Positions 17,424 to 25,595 of a DNA stretch of 47,153 nucleotides are shown piece by piece. Location: positions 1-47,153 of the forward strand of contig SUVX01000022.1 in NCBI GenBank assembly GCA_015061725.1, written 5' to 3'. Within the stretch, counting starts at the first letter, position 1. Each line of letters opens with the position of its first letter. The position numbers were made by a program, and so were the translations under genes. Source of the stretch: Lentisphaerota bacterium. Lineage in GTDB: Bacteria > Verrucomicrobiota > Lentisphaeria > Victivallales > Victivallaceae. The notes below the pieces were generated by a model. That model was not told where the DNA came from and did not search any database. It saw only the letters and a program-made list of their open reading frames with translations.

Positions 17424-18469
17424 GACTGTTCTTTGGGGTAAATTTGTTCAAGAATTGCGGACGATACAGCCTGCGGATCAACGGCATGACATACCGTTTC
17501 CGGCAGAGGACACTGTTTTTTCATACAGACGGAGCAATCACAGCCGGTTTTGAATACCCGTTCCTTCTGAGCCCACGGACCGGTTTTTTCAGGATCCGTC
17601 GGACCGAAAAAGGCAAAGACCGGTGTCTGAAGCAACGCCGCTATATGCATGGGACCGGAGTCATTGCAGACAACGGCATCAGCTTGATTTATCAGGGCAA
17701 ACAACTCTCCAAGAGTGGTTTTACCCGTCAGATCCGTTACGGGGAATTTTTCAGAAAAATGTGATTTCAACTCTTCAGCACGGGGAATTTCAGCTTTGCT
17801 TCCTGCGATGACAAAGTGAAGCGTTGTCTGCTGTTTACTGATATTGACGGCAGTTTCAGCAAAGAGTTTTGCGGGGAAACATTTGCTTTCCCATCTGGCA
17901 CCGGGCAGCAGCAGAATGTAAGGCGCAGGTAAACCGGATAAAATCTGTTTGAATTTATCATCTATCGGCACCGCAGGGGAGGGCACTTCTGAATTTACGG
18001 AAATGGCAAAGTTTGCAAGTTCAACATTTTTTTCAACCGCATGACTGCTTTTTGTTTCAACTCTGCGGGAATAAAATATTCTTGAGATTTTTTCCCGGGG
18101 AGAAGCAAATCCGCAGACAGAGTTTTTGCAATGCGACGAAATCCGGGCAAAAAAAGAACTGCGGAACAATCCCTGAAAATCAATGACAAGGTCGTATTTA
18201 TCCTGCCGCAGATTTTTTATCAGAGAAAAAAATGCTTTGGGCGCAGTTGTCAACGCCGCCAGTTTTTTCCGTTCAAACAGAATCCTTCTGCGGACGGGAA
18301 ACGGTGAAAAATCCAACAGCGGCGCAAATTCCGGATTGACAACAAAATCCAAATCAGCTTCAGGATAATTGTCATGCAGTATCTGCAATGCCGGAAAAAC
18401 ATGGAGAATATCTCCCAGACTGCTGGGTTTGAAAACCAGAATCTTTTGAATGTTTTTCTCTTTTGCCAT
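17420..18469 (-). CDS. Glycosyltransferase family 9 (heptosyltransferase-like)
   Basis: 349 residues from the ATG at 18469, 8 bp after the upstream stop; an in-frame ATG 11 codons earlier would overlap the phosphoesterase gene. GT9 hallmarks: ILVFKPSSLGDILHVFPALQ at the N-terminus with the conserved S-LGD-, a central LLPGARWESKCFPAKLFAE segment, and ADAVVCNDSGPMHIAALLQTP with VFAFFGPTDPEKTGPW, the ADP-heptose site. Near the C-terminus CDCSVCMKKQCP is Cys-rich, as in some waaF/waaC relatives. It probably adds heptose or a similar sugar to the lipopolysaccharide core at the inner face of the membrane. It overlaps the next gene by 4 bp. Confidence 0.9.
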   Translation of the reverse strand: MAKEKNIQKILVFKPSSLGDILHVFPALQILHDNYPEADLDFVVNPEFAPLLDFSPFPVRRRILFERKKLAALTTAPKAFFSLIKNLRQDKYDLVIDFQGLFRSSFFARISSHCKNSVCGFASPREKISRIFYSRRVETKSSHAVEKNVELANFAISVNSEVPSPAVPIDDKFKQILSGLPAPYILLLPGARWESKCFPAKLFAETAVNISKQQTTLHFVIAGSKAEIPRAEELKSHFSEKFPVTDLTGKTTLGELFALINQADAVVCNDSGPMHIAALLQTPVFAFFGPTDPEKTGPWAQKERVFKTGCDCSVCMKKQCPLPETVCHAVDPQAVSSAILEQIYPKEQS

Positions 18470-18477
18470 AGCTATCG

Positions 18478-19293
18478 TCAACACCCCTGAGCAAGGCGCC
18501 ATGCCAGACGCTCCGGCAGTCCCTCTGCGAGAATTTTCTTCTGGACTGCCTCAATATCGTAAGGCACTCTGAATCGTGAAACTTTTTTTGTGTCGGAATC
18601 GTAAACGGCAAAACTGGCTCTGGGGTCTCCGTTGCGCGGTTGTCCGATACTGCCGATGTTGAAAAGATACTTATGCCCCTGCTTGCATTCAACCACAAGT
18701 TCATCAGAGGTTGAAAAATCATAGTCCTTGTTTTCGTCGGTGCTGTTGTGGAGCCACTCCTGCAGACTGTCTATGGAACGCTCCGTTCCGCTTGCGATCG
18801 GTTTTTTGCAGAAAGCTACCGGCACATGACTGTGACCGCAGAAACACAAAGGCGTCCACTGATAAGAAAAATTATCTGCCGCGTGATGTGCATCAAAAAT
18901 ATATCCCCAATTTTCAGGTGTATCCAGCGTGGCATGTACGACCGTGATGCCTGCCGGAGCAACCTGACAGCGCATCTGCTGACTTGCCAGCCATCTTTTC
19001 TGCTCATCAGAAAGCCGGGAGGCTGTCCACTTGATGGCGATCCGGGCATTGGTGTTGAATCCGGATATTTCCTGATCTCCGGAGGAAGCATACTCGTCAT
19101 GATTTCCCTTGACCGAACCTGCCAGCGGCAGTTGACGGACGATATCAAGACATTCGCCGGGATTAGTGTTGTAACCGACAACATCTCCGAGAGAGATATA
19201 TTTGTCGATTTCCAGTTGACGGCACAGGGCGAGAACCTCCTGCAAAGCCTCCAGATTTCCGTGAATGTCACTTAAAATTGCGTATCTTGGCAT
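18478..19293 (-). CDS. Calcineurin-like metallophosphoesterase
   Basis: 271 residues. The dimetal motifs are complete: AILSDIHGNLEALQ (D-x-H), YISLGDVVGYN (GD), SVKGNHDEYASSG (GNHD), a distal VVHATLD and FCGHSHVPVA (GHSH). This is the YfcE/MJ0936-like single-domain class of phosphodiesterases, extended by about 60 residues at the C-terminus. It is the first gene of the eight-gene minus-strand run and starts just beyond the 3' end of the RNase P RNA (rnpB ends at 19335). The substrate is unknown. Confidence 0.92.
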   Translation of the reverse strand: MPRYAILSDIHGNLEALQEVLALCRQLEIDKYISLGDVVGYNTNPGECLDIVRQLPLAGSVKGNHDEYASSGDQEISGFNTNARIAIKWTASRLSDEQKRWLASQQMRCQVAPAGITVVHATLDTPENWGYIFDAHHAADNFSYQWTPLCFCGHSHVPVAFCKKPIASGTERSIDSLQEWLHNSTDENKDYDFSTSDELVVECKQGHKYLFNIGSIGQPRNGDPRASFAVYDSDTKKVSRFRVPYDIEAVQKKILAEGLPERLAWRLAQGC

Positions 19294-19334
19294 TTTCTTC
19301 TACTTTATCCTGAAAAATGTTTATCCGTAAAAAA

Positions 19335-19737
19335 GGAACCTGTGACCGCTGTAAGCCGGATTCTGTCCTGCGGAAAACCGCATGGGCAATCATCTGTCTT
19401 TGCGACCAGAACCCGGAGCTGATAACGCCGTGGAGCGGCGGCTTGCTCTCTATTTGGTCTTGCTGCGGGAGGAGTTTACCTTGACAACGGCGCTTTCGCA
19501 GACCCGTCCGGTGGGCTCTTACCCCACCATTTCAACCTTACCTCATCCCGGAGGATGGCGGGCGGTATACTTTCTGTTGCACTTGTCTTTCCGCGGCTTA
19601 TCGTCCGCGGCATCCCTCTTTTCAAAGGGACTCCCTGCTCCATGCAGTCCGGACTTTCCTCAGCCGGTAAGCGGACGGCGCACATTGCTGTACGCTCTGA
19701 ACCCTCCCGGCCGCGATTGCCCGCGGACACATGTTCC
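19335..19737 (-). ncRNA. rnpB: RNase P RNA (bacterial class A)
   Basis: Catalytic RNA of RNase P, which matures tRNA 5' ends. On the minus strand the 5' half contains GAGGAAAGTCCGGACTGCAT (the conserved P4/J region), and the 3' end contains ACAGAATCCGGCTTACAG, both diagnostic. The ends are set by the P1 helix: GGAAC-a-UGUG-u-CCG at the 5' side pairs with CGG-u-CACA-g-GUUCC at the 3' side, giving about 403 nt. P1 is followed directly by TTTTTT, so the closing helix itself may act in termination. GGGGUAAGAGCCCACCGG and GAGGUAAGGUUGAAAUGGU are further typical segments. A promoter with the right spacing to the 5' end is at 19745-19772. Confidence 0.97.
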
Positions 19738-19744
19738 AAATCAT

Positions 19745-19772
19745 AATATATATCTTGCGGCAGAATATGCAA
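19745..19772 (-). promoter_or_regulatory. rnpB promoter candidate
   Basis: On the minus strand TTGCAT (19767-19772), a 16-bp spacer and TATATT (19745-19750). The -10 element ends seven bases before the predicted RNA 5' end at 19737, an ideal start-site distance. This supports independent transcription of rnpB from the symporter gene that ends at 19794. Confidence 0.75.
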
Positions 19773-19793
19773 GTTCTCCGCAAACTTTTTTTA

Positions 19794-21389
19794 TCAGATA
19801 ACGCCGATACAATACAAAAATGCGAAAACAACCAGGATCGGAGTGATCCAGCGGATCGACAGCGCCCAGAACACAGCCGGAGAGAAAAGGGACTTCTGCG
19901 GAAACTCCTTGCGGTTGAATCCGCTTAAAAGAACCAGCATATTGGCATCAAGTCGTCCTGACTTAGTACCTCTGCGGATCTCTTTCATCGCACGGGCAGT
20001 TCCCCAGTACCAGCCGACAAACAGCGCGATTGCAAGACCGCCCAGGGGCAGCATCCAGTTACTGGCAATATTGTCCGACAGTTCAAAGAAGCTGACATTG
20101 GCGCTGCCGAAAAACTTTTTGATGACCTTTTCCAGTCCGGGGAGAGTTTTCCAGTCGGCGCAGCTGACGGCAGAAAGCAGTCCGAATCCGTAAACGATGA
20201 GCGAAATCAGCACGACCGCCAGATGACGGGACATTTTGAATTGACGGACAGCGTAGTTGACCAGAGGTTCCAGCAGACTGATAAGACTGGTCAGTGCTGC
20301 GATCGTCAGCATGATGAAAAAGAGTCCGTTCCACAGCCAGCCCAGATTGCCGGGAACTTTGTTGAATGCAGAGGGAACGACCATATAAACCAAGCCCGGT
20401 CCCTGTGCGGGATTCAAGCCCATTGCAAACACCGAAGTGAACACCGCAATTCCGGCAAGAACGGCCGCCATGGTGTCCAGGCCGATGATCAACAGTCCGC
20501 TGCGGACAATGTTGACATCTCGCGAAAGATAACTGCCGTAAGTCATGGTAATCCCCATGGCGATACTCAACGTGAAAAATGCCTGTCCCATGGCAATCAG
20601 GACGCTTTCAGCACGCAGCGCACCGAAATCAGGAGACAGGAAAAATTTTAATCCTTTTGATGCGCCGGGCAGGGTGAGACCGCGCAGAACAAGTGCAATC
20701 AGCAGAATAAAGAGCATCGGCATCAGAACTTTTGAACTCTTTTCTATACCGTTCTTGATTCCGAAAAAGACCACAACAGCGGCAAGAAAAATAAACAGAA
20801 AGTGCGAGGCGAACAAACCGAAACGCACTTCAGGCGCCGCTTTCAATATCGGCAGAAAAACCGTGGATGCCTGTTCGGGGTTGGCAAAACTCAACTCTCC
20901 GGCAAAGGATTTGACAACGTAAAGAATCGTCCATCCGCCGATAACGCCGTAGTAGCAGATAATGACAAAGGGGGCAATGACTCCAGTGATGACACCGATA
21001 GTTTTCCAGCCTTTGAGCATCAGAGCGACACCGAGTACCAGTAGAACAACAGCGTATCCCGGATACTTGTAAAATACAAGACTTATACCGCAGAGGATCA
21101 TCAGAATGCCGAAAACCGTCATCGCAAGTGTTGATTTGCCGCCGGTAAAACGGTCAAATGCCCAAGCCGGATGGCATCCGGTTGCGCGTCCGAGTGAAAG
21201 TTCGGCGATCATCAACGGCATACCGACAATGAGGATTGCCAGAATATACACACAGACAAAGGCGGCTCCGCCGTTGACACCCGTGATGTAAGGAAACTTC
21301 CAGATATTGCCCAGACCGATGGCACTTCCTGCTGTTGCAAGGAGAAATCCCCAGCGGGAACCCCACTTTTCATTGTTGTTTTGTTCCAT
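19794..21389 (-). CDS. Sodium-dependent transporter, NSS/SNF family
   Basis: 531 residues with about 12 hydrophobic segments. The N-terminal SRWGFLLATAGSAIGLGNIW followed by KFPYITGVNGGAAFV is the unwound TM1 and TM2 signature of the neurotransmitter:sodium symporter family (LeuT, TnaT, MhsT). IAELSLGRATGCHP, FFTLSIAMGITMTYGSYL and DTMAAVLAGIAVF mark TM2, TM6 and TM7. It moves amino acids or related amines with sodium across the inner membrane; the ligand cannot be read off. It lies 12 bp after the rodA-like gene with AGAGAGG upstream, so it is probably co-transcribed with the cell-wall genes. The C-terminal 70 residues are longer than in LeuT. Confidence 0.95.
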   Translation of the reverse strand: MEQNNNEKWGSRWGFLLATAGSAIGLGNIWKFPYITGVNGGAAFVCVYILAILIVGMPLMIAELSLGRATGCHPAWAFDRFTGGKSTLAMTVFGILMILCGISLVFYKYPGYAVVLLVLGVALMLKGWKTIGVITGVIAPFVIICYYGVIGGWTILYVVKSFAGELSFANPEQASTVFLPILKAAPEVRFGLFASHFLFIFLAAVVVFFGIKNGIEKSSKVLMPMLFILLIALVLRGLTLPGASKGLKFFLSPDFGALRAESVLIAMGQAFFTLSIAMGITMTYGSYLSRDVNIVRSGLLIIGLDTMAAVLAGIAVFTSVFAMGLNPAQGPGLVYMVVPSAFNKVPGNLGWLWNGLFFIMLTIAALTSLISLLEPLVNYAVRQFKMSRHLAVVLISLIVYGFGLLSAVSCADWKTLPGLEKVIKKFFGSANVSFFELSDNIASNWMLPLGGLAIALFVGWYWGTARAMKEIRRGTKSGRLDANMLVLLSGFNRKEFPQKSLFSPAVFWALSIRWITPILVVFAFLYCIGVI

Positions 21390-21401
21390 AAAAACCTCTC
21401 T

Positions 21402-22499
21402 TTATTTTGTTGTGATTGTTGAATCATCTTTGTTTTCTTTTGAAGCTGACAGCGCAATTCCCGCCATGAGAAACAAACTGGTGAGCGCGCTGCCGCCGTA
21501 ACTGATAAACGGCAGAACCAATCCCGACGGCGGAATCAGTGTCAGGTTTATCGCCATGTGCGTCAACATCTGCACCGCTGTAAAAACCGCCGTTCCGGCT
21601 ATGACAAACTGCGCCTGAAGCGACAGTTCCTTTCTCAGAGCCAGTTTACAGTAAGATAATATCAAAATACCAAAAAGCGCAGCGGGAATCATTGCGCCCG
21701 CCCAGCCGATGGTTTCAAGCAGAGCAGCGCCTGCGGAATCATTATAAGAAAACGGCAGATAAGCATTGCTCCACATGGCTCCGCCCATCTTGGAACCCGA
21801 CCAGCCGCCGCGGGCAATTGCAAAGGTGAACTGACGGATATGCCAGCCGCTGCCCTGCGGGTCAAGTTCGGGAAACAGGAATCCGTAAAAGCGGCGGACC
21901 ACATAAGGATATTTCAATAACACTCCGCCCAGCGCCACACAGGCGAATACCGGAAGAACCGCCAGATATTTGAGAGATATTCCTGCCAGATATGCCATGA
22001 CAACAAATGTTATTCCGTGAACAAACACCATGCCGAAATCCGGTTGTTTTGCAATCGGCAGCAGCCAGAATCCGGTGAATACCGCGGCAAGGACAAATCT
22101 TTTTTTTTCATCAAAATCTGTTGAAAGCAGTTTTGCCAGCATAAGAAGATAAAAAATCCTGCCGAATTCGCTGGGCTGTAGGGTGAAAGAGCCTATTCTG
22201 AACCAGCCGGTCATTCTGTTGATCGGCGTTCCGAAAAAAATCAGATAGAGCAGAAACAGCCAGATGATACCGGCTGTCCACGGGGCGGTCTTCTGCCAGA
22301 AACTGAATTTTATCCGGTATGCCGCAACGAGAACGCAAAGACTGAATACCAGAAACGCCGATTGGCGCAAGGTAAAATGCAGAGAGGAAACCGCCGCACT
22401 CTGACTGCTGCCGATGGTCAATATGCCGAATAAAGACAGCAGAAAAGAACAGGCAATAATTGCCGTCTCAGGCGGGATTTTTGAGAAAATATTTTTCAT
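21402..22499 (-). CDS. rodA: RodA/FtsW/SpoVE (SEDS) peptidoglycan glycosyltransferase
   Basis: 365 residues with about ten transmembrane helices. SEDS signatures are present: SAFLVFSLCVLVAAY early, RIGSFTLQPSEFGRIFYLLM (the W/I-G-x-QPSE loop), KQPDFGMVFVHGITFVVMAY (the KQPD-G catalytic-loop type) and, near the end, LIPPSGLVLPFISYGGSALTS. The family polymerises lipid II in the inner membrane. Length and pairing with a PBP2-like gene favour RodA over FtsW, but the pairing gene lacks its transpeptidase domain. The ATG overlaps the stop of that gene by four bases, implying translational coupling. Expected partner: a class B PBP. Confidence 0.92.
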   Translation of the reverse strand: MKNIFSKIPPETAIIACSFLLSLFGILTIGSSQSAAVSSLHFTLRQSAFLVFSLCVLVAAYRIKFSFWQKTAPWTAGIIWLFLLYLIFFGTPINRMTGWFRIGSFTLQPSEFGRIFYLLMLAKLLSTDFDEKKRFVLAAVFTGFWLLPIAKQPDFGMVFVHGITFVVMAYLAGISLKYLAVLPVFACVALGGVLLKYPYVVRRFYGFLFPELDPQGSGWHIRQFTFAIARGGWSGSKMGGAMWSNAYLPFSYNDSAGAALLETIGWAGAMIPAALFGILILSYCKLALRKELSLQAQFVIAGTAVFTAVQMLTHMAINLTLIPPSGLVLPFISYGGSALTSLFLMAGIALSASKENKDDSTITTK

Positions 22500-23176
22500 T
22501 TGTTCTTTTCTTTCTCTTCTTCGGCTTCAATATCAACAGTCAACGTGATATCTTTGCCGTGAACGGGGTTTTCTATGAGTTCAAAACTTCCGTGCAGCCA
22601 GTTCTGACGGCGGTCAACAACCACCTTTGCCCTGCCGTTTTTTCCTTTCAATATATGGTCATATTCCAGTTCCCAACCGGAAATGCCGCTGCCGTTTCTC
22701 ATATCGCCGGCCAGTCGGTCAACCACATCACTGCGACGCTTCATGCGCCGGCGGACGGTTCTGATTTTCAGAGGACAGCCGGTTCTGATCAGCGGCGCAA
22801 GTTTGGCGATTTCATCAGAACGCAGCTCCAGACAAAGCGGAATACTCCAGTCTGTCAGTTCCTGAAAGTTCCGTTCCGGAAAAGTCTCTTTCAATGCTTT
22901 TTTCCATCTGCGTGAAAATGCTTTTCCTGCGCGCAAAGTACACCACAATTCAAAACGGTGTCCGGTCCAGACGAGTTTTTTGCCGTTTTTATCCAGAATC
23001 ATTCCCCGGTGTGCCGGAATGGTGATGTTTCTGACGGATATCTGCTCACTTTCTGTCAGGTATTTTTCCCGCGCCCAAAATCCGATATAAAGCGTTCTTG
23101 CGGCAATCACAGCAATGCAGACAAAAAACAGAATAACGGCAATGTGCAGCCGGCGGGAGAATCGGTCGTCACACAT
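22496..23176 (-). CDS. PBP2-like pedestal/dimerisation protein lacking the transpeptidase domain
   Basis: 226 residues. A short cytoplasmic tail and one transmembrane helix (11-34) are followed by IPAHRGMILDKNG (53-65), the R-G-x-x-x-D-x-N-G hallmark of class B PBP N-terminal domains, and by GISGWELEYDHILKGKNG (164-181), the equivalent of G-x-x-GLE-x-x-Y-x-x-L-x-G. The chain then reads HGKDITLTVD (206-215), the usual hinge into the transpeptidase domain, and stops after a charged EAEEEKEKNK tail. No SxxK, SxN or KTG motif is present or encoded downstream; the next gene (RodA-like) begins in the four-base overlap. So this is a pedestal without an enzyme, probably a partner or regulator of the SEDS polymerase. 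It starts 3 bp after the kinase-like gene. Confidence 0.85.
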   Translation of the reverse strand: MCDDRFSRRLHIAVILFFVCIAVIAARTLYIGFWAREKYLTESEQISVRNITIPAHRGMILDKNGKKLVWTGHRFELWCTLRAGKAFSRRWKKALKETFPERNFQELTDWSIPLCLELRSDEIAKLAPLIRTGCPLKIRTVRRRMKRRSDVVDRLAGDMRNGSGISGWELEYDHILKGKNGRAKVVVDRRQNWLHGSFELIENPVHGKDITLTVDIEAEEEKEKNK

Positions 23177-23179
23177 ACA

Positions 23180-24769
23180 TTAAACTCCCCCGTTACCGCG
23201 CAGAATGTTAACTGCCTGAGCGTAGTTGAGCGGCTGAACCAGTCCGGTCACGCCGGGCAGTTCAGCCAGTTCCAGAGCAAGTTCTCTGGAATATGCCGGC
23301 ATAATGACCAGTACCGGCAGTAACGAGGAGCCGCCCGCCCGGCGCAGCTGCGGAATCAATACCTGCGGCGGCGCTTCTGCCGTAAAAGGCGCAGAAATGA
23401 TGAATCCTGCGGTATCTGAGGATACATTTTTCAGAAGCGTTGCGTTGTCAGAAAAAGAGACCACACTGATATTGCTGAAAGCAAGCAGCTGTTTGAAAGC
23501 CTCTGCCTCTTCGGCATCTGCGGCGGACATGAGAATGGTGAGCGTTGCATTATCATCTGTCTTTTGCGTTGAAAAAACGGTGTTGTTTTGCATCAGACAG
23601 AACGGACGGCTTGAAGCATTATCCCTTTCTGCGGCACCGGGAACTGTCAGGCGCAGGATCGTTGCGTGTTCATCTTTGGAATCAATTTCAAGCACACAAT
23701 TTGTTTTTTCTGCGATATTCCGGACCATTTCCAGACCGATAACGCTCAAACTGCAGTCGGCAAGACTTTCAGGTGTTCCGTTTTTAAAGGAATCAAGATA
23801 ATTTGCCGCAAGGAATTCCCGGTGTTTATCACAGCTGTTGTCACTGATTTCAAATACCGCATTCCCGTTCTTGCCGGAACAGGAAAAATTCACGGCCGAT
23901 TTTCCTGAAAGAGAACGCGAAACGGAACGGATCAGCAAATACAGCAGATAATACACCAGATCCCGGTTACCGCTGAGATATTCAGGGAAACCTGATTTGT
24001 ATTCACTGCAGAAAGAAATTTTTCTTGCCTGCAGAGAAACTGTGCATCTGTCGGTCAACTCCTGAATCAACGCCAGAGATGAAAATGCGGATATTGAGGG
24101 CGCACTCCAGATTTTGCGTTCCAGTTTCGCCACGTCAGAAATAAAATCCAGTTCCCGGCTTAACCGCGACAGCCGCTTCAAAGAGGAAAGCATCGTGCGT
24201 TCATCAGCTGAAGAAACGCCCTGAGTCTGTCTTACCCGGGCAAGTTCAATCAATGAATACGCCTTGACGATTCCGGCGGAACGGCGCATTTCAGGCAGGA
24301 GTCTGGCAAATGCCGCCATCTGCAAATCTTCGCAGTACTCTATTTCATTGCGGAGTTTTTCTTCGCTTTCGATCCGGCATTTGAGTCTTTCGGTCAGATT
24401 CAGCTGCCGGTCGCGCATGAAGTTCAATGTTGAAAAAAGAGAAACGATTTCATCTTCTCTTATGCCCTCCACTTCAAGGGGAGGGGGAAGTGTACCTGAG
24501 AGGATACCGTCAATGAAAACTTCAGCTTTTTTAAGTGTTCTGACCACATTGCGGACAAAATAAGAGCTCCAGAGCAGCAGAAACATAGCGGCAAAGATCA
24601 GAACGCTTAGTGCCAGCAGCGGAATGACGGCGTGCATATTTATTTCTGACCCGGAAGTAAAAAGCAATTTTATATCCGCACATCCGTGTGCCAGAATCAA
24701 ACTGCAGGTCAGACCGATCAGAAAAAACATTGATACGGCGACCGTAGAAAGCTTTTTTACCAGTTTCAT
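23180..24769 (-). CDS. Degenerate hybrid sensor kinase (pseudokinase with pseudo-receiver)
   Basis: 529 residues. Two transmembrane helices (about 10-28 and 47-68) flank a short periplasmic loop. A HAMP-like segment (about 68-120) and a helical section follow. The usual H-box is absent: the corresponding FARLLPEMRRSAG has no His. An ATPase-like domain (about 225-370) keeps the outline, but YYLLYLLIRSVSRSLSG lacks the N-box Asn, EISDNSCDKHREF lacks the G1 glycines, and only IGLEMVRNIAE resembles G2. The C-terminal 115 residues have a receiver-like alternation without phospho-acceptor Asp (GFIISAPF) or conserved Lys (LVQPLN). It appears to have lost both catalytic functions. It heads the operon with the PBP pedestal, RodA and symporter genes, and may sense or scaffold rather than phosphorylate. 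Confidence 0.72.
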   Translation of the reverse strand: MKLVKKLSTVAVSMFFLIGLTCSLILAHGCADIKLLFTSGSEINMHAVIPLLALSVLIFAAMFLLLWSSYFVRNVVRTLKKAEVFIDGILSGTLPPPLEVEGIREDEIVSLFSTLNFMRDRQLNLTERLKCRIESEEKLRNEIEYCEDLQMAAFARLLPEMRRSAGIVKAYSLIELARVRQTQGVSSADERTMLSSLKRLSRLSRELDFISDVAKLERKIWSAPSISAFSSLALIQELTDRCTVSLQARKISFCSEYKSGFPEYLSGNRDLVYYLLYLLIRSVSRSLSGKSAVNFSCSGKNGNAVFEISDNSCDKHREFLAANYLDSFKNGTPESLADCSLSVIGLEMVRNIAEKTNCVLEIDSKDEHATILRLTVPGAAERDNASSRPFCLMQNNTVFSTQKTDDNATLTILMSAADAEEAEAFKQLLAFSNISVVSFSDNATLLKNVSSDTAGFIISAPFTAEAPPQVLIPQLRRAGGSSLLPVLVIMPAYSRELALELAELPGVTGLVQPLNYAQAVNILRGNGGV

Positions 24770-24811
24770 CTTAAAAATCCGTTGTCAATAAAAGTAAAAG
24801 TTCAAAAAGAA

Positions 24812-24840
24812 AATATACAACTTCCGTTTCTTTTATTCAA
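24812..24840 (-). promoter_or_regulatory. Promoter candidate for the pseudokinase-pedestal-rodA operon
   Basis: On the minus strand TTGAAT (24835-24840), a 17-bp spacer and TATATT (24812-24817), 42 bp upstream of the ATG at 24769. It has the same form as the rnpB, thiL and asnB promoters in this window. Confidence 0.6.
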
Positions 24841-24941
24841 GTTGAAAATATTAAATTTGAAAACTTTTATCCGCCGTCGATGACCGGAATTGCGGGACTT
24901 TTTTCTGACAATATTTTACGAAATCACATTTTTTATCGGCT

Positions 24942-24968
24942 GAATGTTCAATTAAAAGTTGAATATTC
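24942..24968. promoter_or_regulatory. Palindrome in the divergent promoter region
   Basis: GAATGTTCAA (24942-24951) and TTGAATATTC (24959-24968) form an inverted repeat with 9 of 10 matching positions around a 7-bp centre. It lies between the pseudokinase operon and the isochorismatase-like gene, 64 bp before the latter's ATG. It may be an operator for a dimeric repressor or a leader hairpin. No regulator gene is adjacent. Confidence 0.5.
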
Positions 24969-25031
24969 ATCTTTGTTGATGTATCTTTTATAAAAGGATA
25001 TTTACAAAGATTGTCAATCGGAGAAAGAAAA

Positions 25032-25586
25032 ATGAGTACCATTCCCGCAAGTGTATCGTCTGTAAAACTGGTTCTGGTGGACGTTCAGGCACGTCTTGTT
25101 CCGGCAATGAGTGATTTTGAAGCCGCCGCAAACCGTATCAAACTGCTGCTTTCAGGCGCAAAAGAACTCGCTCTGCCGGTCATTGCCACCGAACAGTATC
25201 CGCAAGGGTTGGGCAATACTCTGCCGGAATTTGCCGAATTGCTTCCCGAAAACACCCCCGTTATTGCCAAAACAGGATTTTCCGTCTTTCAGGAGCCTGA
25301 GTTTATAAAAGCTCTTGAAAAGGATAAACCCGGAACCCTGATTTTCTGCGGAATCGAATCCCATGTCTGCGTGTTCCAGAGTGTTCTTGACAGTCTGGCA
25401 GCCGGATACAATACGATTTTAGCCTGCGATGCCGTTGCCAGCAGAAAAAATGCCGACCGCGATGCGGCGATCGGGCAGATGCGCGCTTCCGGAGCCATGG
25501 TTATCGGTACAGAATCCATTTTGTTCATGCTTCTGCGGAATGCAAAGAATCCCGCGTTCAAAGCTGTATCCAAACTGGTCAGATAA
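25032..25586 (+). CDS. Isochorismatase-like cysteine hydrolase (YcaC type)
   Basis: 184 residues from the ATG at 25032, with GGAGAAAG upstream. The isochorismatase-superfamily triad is in place: LVLVDVQARLVPAM (Asp), PVIAKTGFSVF (Lys) and FCGIESHVCVFQSVLDSLA (Cys). The TEQYPQGLGNT segment is typical of YcaC-like hydrolases. The family hydrolyses amides or related small compounds in the cytoplasm. It is followed after 9 bp by a glycosyltransferase gene, so the two are probably co-transcribed, though no functional link is apparent. Confidence 0.93.
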   Translation: MSTIPASVSSVKLVLVDVQARLVPAMSDFEAAANRIKLLLSGAKELALPVIATEQYPQGLGNTLPEFAELLPENTPVIAKTGFSVFQEPEFIKALEKDKPGTLIFCGIESHVCVFQSVLDSLAAGYNTILACDAVASRKNADRDAAIGQMRASGAMVIGTESILFMLLRNAKNPAFKAVSKLVR

Positions 25587-25595
25587 AGGCGCAGT

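Noticed and set aside
19382..19801. Open frames of 60-140 codons on both strands over the 19335-19737 region
   Set aside because: The DNA is RNase P RNA. Its conserved stems leave frames open by chance, and no ribosome-binding site or protein motif is present.
22496..23176. Truncated pseudogene of PBP2
   Set aside because: The frame is intact, ends at a domain boundary and overlaps rodA by ATGA, with no remnant of the transpeptidase domain downstream. A functional short form is more likely.
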